33,192 bases of DNA from Prevotella sp. (GTDB lineage Bacteria; Bacteroidota; Bacteroidia; Bacteroidales; Bacteroidaceae): contig JAFUZD010000111.1 of the NCBI GenBank assembly GCA_017476785.1, positions 1 to 33,192 on the forward strand, written 5' to 3'. The translations under genes were made by a program, and so were the position numbers. The notes beneath the pieces were generated by a model. The model was not told the DNA's origin and searched no databases. It was given only the letters and a program-made list of their open reading frames with translations. The stretch's first letter is position 1. Every line of letters begins with the position of its first letter. Below are positions 23,669-31,135 of the stretch, piece by piece.

Positions 23669-24265
23669 TTAAATCTTGTTGATGTCTACATAGCCGTGCA
23701 TCACAGCATAGATGGTCAGCGCCGACACACTCTTCACACCCAGCTTGTCCATAATGTTCTTGCGGTGGGTGATGACGGTAGCAATGCCGATGTTGAGGCG
23801 GTCGGCAATCTCTTTGTTGATGAGCCCCTGCACGATGAGCGACATTACCTCTATCTCGCGATCGGTGAGAATCTTCCGTTGCAGTACGTCGGGCATCGGG
23901 GGCAGATTGCGTCCGTGAGCGTGGGCGTGCTGCTCCAGTGTGAGGATGGCACGGATGAGTTGCTGCTCCGGTTGGTTGATGCAGAGGCTATGAAACTCTG
24001 ACAGTTGTGACGTTTCGCCCAGCGACAGGGTCAGCACGATGGTCTTGCGCTGGCGCTCGCTGAAAAACGCACGGTTGCGCAGCAGGATGTCCATCGACAC
24101 AAAGTAATGGACATAGCTGTCGGAGTTGTTGGCTTCCAACTCGGCCAGTGTGCCAAACGTGTCGATAGTCATTATCGGCATCACGTTCTGCAGCAGGTTC
24201 TTCAATCCCAATGCGGCAAGCGTATTGGCATCGATGATGGCTATTTTAGGGCGGGACGATGGCAT
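23669..24265 (-). CDS. LuxR-type regulator with degenerate receiver domain
   Basis: A 198-residue transcription regulator. Residues 5-110 look like a response-regulator receiver domain (KIAIIDANTLAALGLKNLL). Asp12 and a possible phospho-acceptor Asp59 are present, but the usual conserved Lys is missing (INQPEQQ), so phosphorylation is doubtful. The linker holds HAHAH (113-117), a possible metal site. Residues 130-198 are a LuxR helix-turn-helix closely resembling the one in the di-iron regulator nearby, sharing TVITHR, LTIYA and VDI. I chose ATG 24265: an earlier in-frame ATG (24319) adds 18 residues inside oadB. It lies 7 bp after oadB, so it may share its transcript. Confidence 0.88.
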   Translation of the reverse strand: MPSSRPKIAIIDANTLAALGLKNLLQNVMPIMTIDTFGTLAELEANNSDSYVHYFVSMDILLRNRAFFSERQRKTIVLTLSLGETSQLSEFHSLCINQPEQQLIRAILTLEQHAHAHGRNLPPMPDVLQRKILTDREIEVMSLIVQGLINKEIADRLNIGIATVITHRKNIMDKLGVKSVSALTIYAVMHGYVDINKI

Positions 24266-24272
24266 ATTGATA

Positions 24273-25430
24273 TTATGATAAGAATCCGAGCAGTGCACCG
24301 GCAGCCACAGCCGAACCAATGACGCCAGCCACGTTGGGACCCATAGCGTGCATCAGCAGGAAGTTACGGCGGTCGTACTCCAGTCCGAGGTTATTGGATA
24401 TGCGGGCAGCCATCGGTACGGCACTGACGCCTGCATTTCCGATGAGTGGGTTCAGTTTCTTGTCTTTTGGCAGGAAGAGGTTCATCAGTTTCACGAAGAG
24501 TACACCGCTCATTGAGGCCACAACGAATGCCAGTGCACCGATGGCGAAGATGAAGATGGTGTTCATCGTGAGGAACTCGCTGGCCTGCGTAGAGCAGCCT
24601 ACGGTGAGGCCGAGCAACATCACAACAATGTCGTTCAGCGCACTGCCTGCTGTCTTGGCCAGTCGGGTGGTCTTGCCGCTTTCTTTCAGCAGATTGCCGA
24701 AGAAGAGCATACCGAGCAGGGGCAGACCGGAAGGCACGATGAAAGTAGTGAGCAGCAGTCCGATGATGGGGAAGAGGATGCGCTCCGTCTGGCTCACTTG
24801 GCGGGCAGGTTTCATCCGAATGACGCGCTCTTTTTCCGTGGTGAGCAGTCGCATCAGCGGCGGCTGGATCAGAGGCACCAGTGCCATATACGAGTAGGCG
24901 CACACAGCGATGGCTCCCATCAAGTTGGGGCTCAGCTTGGAGCTGAGGAAGATGGCTGTGGGGCCGTCGGCACCGCCGATAATGGCAATGCCTGCAGCTT
25001 GGTTGGGCTCAAATCCGAGTGCCAGCGCAAACATATAGGCTCCGAAGATGCCGAATTGTGCTGCTGCACCGATGAGTACCAGCTTAGGATTGGCAATGAG
25101 CGCCGAGAAATCGGTCATTGCGCCGATGCCGAGGAAGACGAGTGGGGGATACCACCCGAGCCGCACGCCCTGATAGAAGATGTTGAGCACCGAGTTGTCC
25201 TCGTAGAGGCCAATCTCCAGTCCGGCGTCAGCCCGGAAGGGAATGTTGCCGAGAATGATGCCCAGCCCGATAGGGACGAGCAGCAGCGGTTCGAAGTCTT
25301 TCTTGATAGCCAGATAGATGAACAGTGCACCCACGACAATCATAATGAGGTTTCCTGCCGTGGCATTGGCAAAGCCAGTATAGGTCAGGAATTCATTGAA
25401 GTTTTCTGCTATGAAGTTGATAAATCCCAT
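24273..25430 (-). CDS. oadB: sodium-translocating decarboxylase, beta subunit
   Basis: A 385-residue polytopic membrane protein of the OadB/GcdB/MmdB family. This subunit decarboxylates carboxybiotin and uses the energy to pump Na+ out. About nine to ten membrane segments are visible. Family motifs include PLVFLGIGAMTDFSALIANP, AIIGGADGPTAIF (Na+ and biotin-handling region), the repeat-like GNAGVSAVPMAAR and MHAMGPNVAGVIGSAVAAG. With the biotin carrier and OadG genes upstream it forms the membrane part of a methylmalonyl-CoA or oxaloacetate decarboxylase. The nearby methylmalonyl-CoA mutase genes favour methylmalonyl-CoA. Confidence 0.95.
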   Translation of the reverse strand: MGFINFIAENFNEFLTYTGFANATAGNLIMIVVGALFIYLAIKKDFEPLLLVPIGLGIILGNIPFRADAGLEIGLYEDNSVLNIFYQGVRLGWYPPLVFLGIGAMTDFSALIANPKLVLIGAAAQFGIFGAYMFALALGFEPNQAAGIAIIGGADGPTAIFLSSKLSPNLMGAIAVCAYSYMALVPLIQPPLMRLLTTEKERVIRMKPARQVSQTERILFPIIGLLLTTFIVPSGLPLLGMLFFGNLLKESGKTTRLAKTAGSALNDIVVMLLGLTVGCSTQASEFLTMNTIFIFAIGALAFVVASMSGVLFVKLMNLFLPKDKKLNPLIGNAGVSAVPMAARISNNLGLEYDRRNFLLMHAMGPNVAGVIGSAVAAGALLGFLS

Positions 25431-25439
25431 ACTTATTCT

Positions 25440-25506
25440 ACGATTTTACAATTTTACGATTTTGGATGTCTGTTAGTGAATTTGTCCAATAGTGAAATTG
25501 TCCAAT
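25440..25506. repeat. short tandem repeats between biotin carrier gene and oadB
   Basis: The 75-bp gap holds two small AT-rich repeats. The first is tacgattt/tacaattt-like units at about 25439-25464. The second is a 16-bp tandem duplication agtgaatttgtccaat / agtgaaattgtccaat (25475-25490, 25491-25506; 15 of 16 identical). No promoter element is evident. Confidence 0.65.
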
Positions 25507-25961
25507 CATCCGATGGTCAGCATTACTGCACCTTCCATTACCGAGTCGCCCGGGTTTACAGTGACAGAAGTGACGGTTCCTGCATATTCGGCTTCGATGT
25601 TGTTCTGCATCTTCATTGCCTCGAGCACAATCACTACATCGCCTACTTGCACCGTATCGCCCACTTTTACGTTGATGCTGGTAATGGTGCCGGGCAGCGG
25701 TGCTTTCTGTGGGTTGCCGGCTCCGGCAGGTGCCGCAGACGCAGTGGCCACGGGAGCTGCTGCGGGTTTGGGAGCAGCGGCTGGCGCGGGCTTGGGTGCC
25801 TCTACCTTCACGCGGTTCAGCGGGCTGGTAGGGTTGATGGGCTGTTTCAGTTCCACTTCGAACGGGATGCCGTTGACGTTTACTTTGGCGATGTTGCCTT
25901 CTACTTCTTCGATTTCTACTTCGTAGTCGACACCTTGTACGGTATATTGATACTTGTCCAT
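25506..25961 (-). CDS. biotin carboxyl carrier subunit of the decarboxylase
   Basis: A 151-residue protein. Residues 1-50 are a small beta domain, 52-85 an Ala-Pro-rich flexible linker, and 88-151 the biotinyl domain with the attachment site EAMKM (Lys117). It shuttles carboxybiotin from the carboxyltransferase to OadB. The gene follows the oadG-like gene by 3 bp. The family is shared by acetyl-CoA carboxylase carriers, but the oadG/oadB context favours the sodium-pump decarboxylase. Confidence 0.94.
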   Translation of the reverse strand: MDKYQYTVQGVDYEVEIEEVEGNIAKVNVNGIPFEVELKQPINPTSPLNRVKVEAPKPAPAAAPKPAAAPVATASAAPAGAGNPQKAPLPGTITSINVKVGDTVQVGDVVIVLEAMKMQNNIEAEYAGTVTSVTVNPGDSVMEGAVMLTIG

Positions 25962-25964
25962 TGC

Positions 25965-26999
25965 TTATAAAAGGTTTTTGGGGGTTGTTGGAATTTGGGG
26001 AGCTGTGTGGGAAGAGGGCGTGACAGGGTCGTGGAACTGGGTCATCTGCGTGTACTCGTCGTCCCATCCCGTGTCTTTCGGTTTGATGGTGATGACGCCA
26101 CTTTCCACGTCGTGCACGTTGTCTTGATACTGTTTCAGTGCCATTGCGATGACTGCAATGTAGATTTCTTTGTCAATACCCTTTGTCTTCAATCCATCTT
26201 GCAGGATGACGCCGGTCTTGTGACCAATCTCTGCCGTCTTCTCAACGGTCTTCACCACGGGTTTGATGGGTTGGTGGGCTGCCACTTTCTTGGCCGTCTC
26301 CTGATGCTTCATAAGGAGTCCGAACAGCGTGAAGAAAATCCACAGCAGAGCCAGACAGAAGAAGACGATGCCCATTGCCATAATGGTCATACCGAACCCG
26401 TGGGGGTCTTCTCGCTTGAATTTCGATATTTTCGATTCGCTGGCCTTCGTGTAGTTGGAAATTCCGGGCGTCACGTTGTCAGCCGGCCGGATGTCCCAAC
26501 GCGAAGCCCCGTCGCTGACGCGGGCAAACGACTGGTCGGCAGCGAGTGGGGGGATGCTGACAGAGTCGATGAGCTGGGTGGCATTTCCGTTGTAGAGTGC
26601 AATCCAAAGCGGTTCGCCGGGATTGACCGTCACGTTGAGATGCAGCGTTCCCTGTGTGGGATTGCTGTTGAGATAGAACACGATGTGCTGCCGTGCACTG
26701 AGGTTGGTGCGCTCGTCTCCGCTGGGGATGATGCTCATTCGCTGAATTCGCTCGGGCACGCTCATCGTCTTGTCAAGCACGGAGCGGTCGGTCGTGATGT
26801 ACATTCCTCGGATGTTGTACGTCGAGTGTGAGATGTTGGCAATCTCAATCCACGCATTCCGGGCTCCGTATTCGTCCATCAGGCTGGTCTGGTTGTCGGT
26901 CAGCACCTCGTTCAGTTTGATGCTGGCATCCATCTGGGCGTGCATCGCGGTGCTTCCGGCCAAGAGCAGTGAGCCTAATATTAAGCCGAATTTATTCAT
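25965..26999 (-). CDS. OadG-family decarboxylase subunit with N-terminal lamin-tail-like domain
   Basis: A 344-residue protein. A signal peptide (about 1-21, ending AMHAQ) precedes a periplasmic beta-sandwich resembling a lamin-tail domain (about residues 25-175: IKLNEVLTDNQTSLMDEYGA, AWIEIANIS, LNVTVNPGEPLWIALYNG). A single membrane segment (about 203-225, MTIMAMGIVFFCLALLWIFF) and a cytosolic tail follow, the tail with VYIAVIAMAL-like helix and DTGWDDE. OadG/MmdC subunits are normally about 85-120 residues and have only the membrane segment and tail, so the exported domain is an addition. It should anchor the decarboxylase complex. Confidence 0.85.
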   Translation of the reverse strand: MNKFGLILGSLLLAGSTAMHAQMDASIKLNEVLTDNQTSLMDEYGARNAWIEIANISHSTYNIRGMYITTDRSVLDKTMSVPERIQRMSIIPSGDERTNLSARQHIVFYLNSNPTQGTLHLNVTVNPGEPLWIALYNGNATQLIDSVSIPPLAADQSFARVSDGASRWDIRPADNVTPGISNYTKASESKISKFKREDPHGFGMTIMAMGIVFFCLALLWIFFTLFGLLMKHQETAKKVAAHQPIKPVVKTVEKTAEIGHKTGVILQDGLKTKGIDKEIYIAVIAMALKQYQDNVHDVESGVITIKPKDTGWDDEYTQMTQFHDPVTPSSHTAPQIPTTPKNLL

Positions 27000-27045
27000 T
27001 TGTTTAGATAGGTGTAATTATTATATAAGTTGATTTTTTCTTGCT

Positions 27046-28740
27046 TTATCCGCAGAAGAACAGCACGATAATCTGCGCAGTGAAGATGCGGAGGAACATA
27101 GACAGAGGGTAGACTGTGGAGTAGCCCAGTGCCGGTGCCTCTTTGGAGCATACGCTGTTGGCATAGGCCAATGCGGGCGGGTCGGTATAGGTTCCGGCAA
27201 TCATACCCATTATCGTGAAGTAGTTGAACTTGAAGCGGATGCGTGCAATGGGACCCACGATGAGGATAGGGATGACGGTGATGAGGAATCCCGTCAGCAC
27301 GTAGAGCAGTCCGTCGCCCTGTACTACGGTGCTCCAGAATCCAGCTCCGGCCTTAATGCCTACACTGGCGAGGAAGAGCACCAGCCCAATCTCTCGCAGC
27401 ATCATATTGGCCGACGTGGTGGTATAGGTCACGAGCTTAATCTTATAGCCGTAGCGGCCTATGAGGATGGCGATAATCAGCGGACCACCAGCGATACCGA
27501 GCTTCATTGGTACGGGCATCCCGGGGATAGCGATGGGCAGCGACCCGAAGATGATGCCCATAATAATGCCCACGAAAATCGTAGCGATGTTGGGCGCATC
27601 CAGCCGTCGGATGGAGTTACCCATCTTGTTAGCCACGCGGTCTACGGCGTCTTCAGGGCCAACCACCATAATGCGGTCGCCCACCTGTAAGGGCAGTCCG
27701 GCCGAGGCAAAGAGGTCCATTCCCTGACGCGTGACGCGGGTCACGTTGACGCCATAAACGCTCGAGAAGTGCATACCGCCCAGTGTCTTGCCGTTGATTT
27801 TCGGGTTGGTCACCAGTACGCGTTTCGACACGAGTGGCTGGTCCTGCTTCTCCCACGCTACTTCAATCTGCGGGCCGATAAAGGCAATGATAGCTTCGGC
27901 GTCAGCTTCTGCACATACAATGTAGAGCTGGTCGCCTTTATGGAAAACGGTATTGCGGTTAGGAATGCTGACGTGCCCCTCGTGCAGGATGCGTGAACAC
28001 ACGAAGTCGCGGTTCAGGAAGTCGTGGACTTGTAGCAGCGTGCGCCCCTCCAAGTACGAGTTCGTTACCTCGAGGTGCATCTGGTGAGGCTTCTGCGCAG
28101 CATTGGCCTGTTCCATTGCGTGCAGCCGTTCCTCTTCTTTCTCCAGTCGTACCTTACATATATATCGGATGAGAATCGTGGCACCGATGATGCCGAGCAC
28201 GCCGAGCGGATAGGCGCACGCATACCCGCTGGCAATCTGTGGCGGGGTACTGCTGGTGAAAACCGACCCCAACGCCTCGTTGGCCGCACCGAGACCCGGT
28301 GTGTTGGTGACGGCACCGTAGAGCGTGCCCACCATCATCGGCAGGTTGTTCACGTTGCTGGTGTCGAAGAAGATGAAGTAGCAGGCAAACATCACCAGAA
28401 TGTTGAGTAGGATAGCCGTGGCAGCCAGTCCGTTCAGTTTGATGCCTGCCGTCCCGAAGCTCTCGAAGAAGCCCGGTCCCACCTGCATACCTATCATAAA
28501 TACGAACAGGATGAGGCCGAAGTCTTGTATGAACGTCAGAATGTTGGTGGGAGCAGTAAAGCCGAAGTGCCCGGCTACGATGCCTGCAAACAATACGAAC
28601 GTGACGCCCAGCGAGATGCCGAAAATCTTAATTTTGCCCAGATAAACGCCTATGGCAATTACCATTGCGTAGAGTAGGGCAATGTGCGCTACCGAGTCGG
28701 TAGTAATGAATAAGTCTTTAAGCCATTGAAACGATTCCAT
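27046..28740 (-). CDS. AspT/YidE-family transporter with two TrkA-C domains
   Basis: A 564-residue membrane protein of the aspartate:alanine exchanger (AAE) family. Five or six membrane segments (about 15-190) come first, then two cytosolic RCK-C/TrkA-C domains (about 205-370), then another membrane half (about 380-564) with [19 protein letters not shown], matching the internally duplicated [19 protein letters not shown] in the first half. I chose ATG 28740 because two earlier in-frame ATGs lie in or next to the promoter. The substrate is unknown; dicarboxylates or amino acids are family examples. The gene precedes the decarboxylase genes by 46 bp with no clear terminator, hinting at a link to dicarboxylate metabolism. 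Confidence 0.92.
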   Translation of the reverse strand: MESFQWLKDLFITTDSVAHIALLYAMVIAIGVYLGKIKIFGISLGVTFVLFAGIVAGHFGFTAPTNILTFIQDFGLILFVFMIGMQVGPGFFESFGTAGIKLNGLAATAILLNILVMFACYFIFFDTSNVNNLPMMVGTLYGAVTNTPGLGAANEALGSVFTSSTPPQIASGYACAYPLGVLGIIGATILIRYICKVRLEKEEERLHAMEQANAAQKPHQMHLEVTNSYLEGRTLLQVHDFLNRDFVCSRILHEGHVSIPNRNTVFHKGDQLYIVCAEADAEAIIAFIGPQIEVAWEKQDQPLVSKRVLVTNPKINGKTLGGMHFSSVYGVNVTRVTRQGMDLFASAGLPLQVGDRIMVVGPEDAVDRVANKMGNSIRRLDAPNIATIFVGIIMGIIFGSLPIAIPGMPVPMKLGIAGGPLIIAILIGRYGYKIKLVTYTTTSANMMLREIGLVLFLASVGIKAGAGFWSTVVQGDGLLYVLTGFLITVIPILIVGPIARIRFKFNYFTIMGMIAGTYTDPPALAYANSVCSKEAPALGYSTVYPLSMFLRIFTAQIIVLFFCG

Positions 28741-28763
28741 AACATACATTTCTTTTCGGAGTG

Positions 28764-28771
28764 CAAAGGTA
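28764..28771 (-). promoter_or_regulatory. -7 element of the AspT-like gene
   Basis: TACCTTTG on the - strand (28771-28764) lies 23 bp upstream of ATG 28740. A TTTTG about 16 bp further upstream may be the -33 box. Confidence 0.7.
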
Positions 28772-28867
28772 GCTAAAATTTGCGCAACAAAAGCATTTTT
28801 GTGCAACTTTTTTAGAACTTCTGCTCACTTTTTCATTCTTTCACACTTAGTTTAATGCAAAAATCGT

Positions 28868-28875
28868 TACCTTTG
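28868..28875 (+). promoter_or_regulatory. -7 element of the sensor kinase gene
   Basis: TACCTTTG lies 19 bp before ATG 28895. The short distance argues against the in-frame GTG at 28880 as the start. A TTAG at 28847-28850 is a weak -33 candidate. Confidence 0.7.
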
Positions 28876-28894
28876 CAAAGTGGACCAATACAAG

Positions 28895-30895
28895 ATGCGG
28901 ATGAGAACTAAATTACAACCATTGCTGATTTTCCTGTTGGCGGCACTGTGGTTGCCTGTTGCAGCCCAGCAATCTGTAGATTCGTTGCGACGTCAGTTGG
29001 CTCAGCAAAAAGGCGAGGAGAAATTGGAAACGCTGCATCAGATCTATATCGAATCGCTCCGTGACGAAGATGTGGCCATCCGCCTGCGTGCCGTGAACGC
29101 GATGATCGACGAGGCCCGCCGTCAGCGGAATACCGATTACGAGGGCAAAGCAATGGCATTGAAGATAAGCGTGTTCTATTGCTATGTGATGATAGACAGC
29201 ATCAATGAGCAGAAAGAGACCACAATGGACTTCTTGGCCAAGTATGAGCAATGGGAAGATTACTACGAGGTAGCCCTGCAGTCCATCCAGACCACCGCTT
29301 TCGACGAGGGCCACTATATGATGGCCCTGCGCGATTGCCAGCATTTGTACGACTTTGCACGTCAGCATAACCACCCCATCGGGCTGGCCTATGCCTCGTT
29401 TGTGCTGGGCGACATCTACAGCAAATACTATCACGACTACAAAGAGGCCACGCGCCTCTTCGAGCAGAGCCTGAGCTACTTCCGCAGGATGGAACCGCGC
29501 GACTTGGTGGTCGACGTCTATTCGGGCTATCTCAGTGTGCTGGAGTACCAGAAACGCTTTGATGACGAGGAACGGGTCATTGGCGAGCTGCTGAACTATC
29601 TTGACCGCTTATGCGATGGCAACAAGAACGACCCTATCTATATGCCCAATCTGGGCGAGGTGCGGGCCACGCAGGTGTGGATGGAGACCAAGCGCGGCAA
29701 CCTGCGTGCGGCTGCCCGCTACGTGGCTGAGCTGAAGCAACTGCTCAACCGTGGTCAGATTTACTATTATTATAATGCCTGCAAGGCCATTGCCAACTAT
29801 TATTTCTCCATCCGCGACTATCAGCAGGCCGAGGTCTACATCCGCGAAATGAGCAATGCTCCTGAGGGCAACAGCCGTACTGCCCGCACAGAGATCCGGC
29901 GCTTCAGGGCCAATCTGCTGCGTGGTCAGGGACGCTTCGAGGCTGCGGCCGCCTTACTCGACAGTCTGCTCGTAGAGAGCGACACGGCCATCAATTTGCA
30001 GTTGCAGACGCAGCTCAACGAAATGACCACTCTCTATCGGTTGGACGATTTGCGGATGGAACAGCAGAAGGCCAAGACGCGCTACATTGTTATTATGGCA
30101 GCATTGGCATTCGTGGCATTGGTTGTGTTCATCATTTTCCGCAGCCGGGCCGCGCGACGGCTGAAACTGAAGAACGATGAGCTGGCCGTCGCACTGGACC
30201 ACGCGCAGGAGAGCGACCGAATGAAGAGTGCCTTCATCCGTCACATCAGTCACGAGATACGCACCCCGCTCAACATCATTACCGGCTTTGCCCAAGTCGT
30301 TTCCAGTCCGGAGTTTGAGGTGACCGAAGAAGACCGCTCCAAGATGTTGAACGACATCAGCCATAACACGCAGGAAATCACCAACTTCGTGAATGCGCTT
30401 ATAGAACTTTCTGAAAGCGAGAGCCGTGCTAAGTATGCACTTGATGAGCCGGTTGTCATCAACCGTCTGTGCCGTGACGCATTGTCGGAAGCGCAGAACG
30501 AATGCGGCGGGCGGTTGCAGATGAGTTTCGAGACGGCGCTGACCGACGACTTCGTCTTGAACAGCAACGGCAGTGCCATCAGTAAGATATTGCGGCAGCT
30601 GTTCAAGAATGCGATGAAATTTACAGCCAACGGAAGCGTTGTCTTGCGTGCTTCGCTCGACAAGTCAGCGTCGGAAGTGTCGGTCTCGGTAGAGGATACG
30701 GGCGTCGGAATCCCGGCCGGGCAAGAAGAGAAAGTGTTCGAACAATTTTATAAGGTGGACACTTTCAAGCAGGGCATCGGCCTCGGTCTGACGATGGCGC
30801 GCCAGATTGCCGTTCGGCTGGGTGGTACGCTCGTGGTCGATCCGGCTTATACCGATGGCGCCCGACTGGTGTTGACGCTACCCGTGACCGTCTGA
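28895..30895 (+). CDS. TPR-containing sensor histidine kinase
   Basis: A 666-residue inner-membrane kinase. The signal-like N-terminus ends PVAAQQ, then a periplasmic region of helical TPR-type repeats runs to about residue 385. One membrane segment (about 397-416) leads to a coiled-coil linker and a HisKA domain with FIRHISHEIRTPLNII (phospho-acceptor His453). The ATPase domain has the N-box ILRQLFKNAMKFT, G1 DTGVGIPAG and G2 GIGLGLTMARQ. No receiver or DNA-binding domain is fused and no partner response regulator is adjacent. It is divergent from the AspT-like transporter gene and may control it or mutAB. The stimulus is unknown. Confidence 0.93.
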   Translation: MRMRTKLQPLLIFLLAALWLPVAAQQSVDSLRRQLAQQKGEEKLETLHQIYIESLRDEDVAIRLRAVNAMIDEARRQRNTDYEGKAMALKISVFYCYVMIDSINEQKETTMDFLAKYEQWEDYYEVALQSIQTTAFDEGHYMMALRDCQHLYDFARQHNHPIGLAYASFVLGDIYSKYYHDYKEATRLFEQSLSYFRRMEPRDLVVDVYSGYLSVLEYQKRFDDEERVIGELLNYLDRLCDGNKNDPIYMPNLGEVRATQVWMETKRGNLRAAARYVAELKQLLNRGQIYYYYNACKAIANYYFSIRDYQQAEVYIREMSNAPEGNSRTARTEIRRFRANLLRGQGRFEAAAALLDSLLVESDTAINLQLQTQLNEMTTLYRLDDLRMEQQKAKTRYIVIMAALAFVALVVFIIFRSRAARRLKLKNDELAVALDHAQESDRMKSAFIRHISHEIRTPLNIITGFAQVVSSPEFEVTEEDRSKMLNDISHNTQEITNFVNALIELSESESRAKYALDEPVVINRLCRDALSEAQNECGGRLQMSFETALTDDFVLNSNGSAISKILRQLFKNAMKFTANGSVVLRASLDKSASEVSVSVEDTGVGIPAGQEEKVFEQFYKVDTFKQGIGLGLTMARQIAVRLGGTLVVDPAYTDGARLVLTLPVTV

Positions 30896-30931
30896 GTCGG
30901 GAACGAAGAATGATGGGGCGATTCTATCTAT

Positions 30932-30973
30932 GGGCTATGGCTTTCATTCAATGGAAGCCATAGCCCTTTCTTT
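30932..30973 (+). terminator. terminator after the sensor kinase gene
   Basis: A 14-bp stem (arms 30932-30945 and 30953-30966, one G-U type mismatch) with a 7-nt loop, followed by a T-rich run. The rest of the 240-bp gap before mutA is AT-rich and holds only the mutA promoter. Confidence 0.85.
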
Positions 30974-31083
30974 TTTATCCTGTCAAAACCTGTCCTGTTT
31001 TGAGGAAAGGATTCTTTAATCCCTCACATATAGATAAATATGAAATATTTATGAATTATTTTCGGCAGTTCGGAAATAATTGC

Positions 31084-31091
31084 TATCTTTG
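31084..31091 (+). promoter_or_regulatory. -7 element of mutAB
   Basis: TATCTTTG matches TAnnTTTG and lies 44 bp before the mutA ATG. A TTCGG at 31061-31065 is a possible weak -33 box. Confidence 0.65.
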
Positions 31092-31135
31092 TGGGCTGAA
31101 ATAAAAGAACAACTTATATAATAATCAAAAAGACT

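Noticed and set aside
24266-24319. Longer start (ATG 24319) for the LuxR-type regulator
   Set aside because: The added 18 residues lie inside oadB, are not receiver-like and would precede a normal receiver start at 24265.
30911-30964. 17-codon ORF downstream of the sensor kinase
   Set aside because: It coincides with the terminator hairpin and has no independent support.
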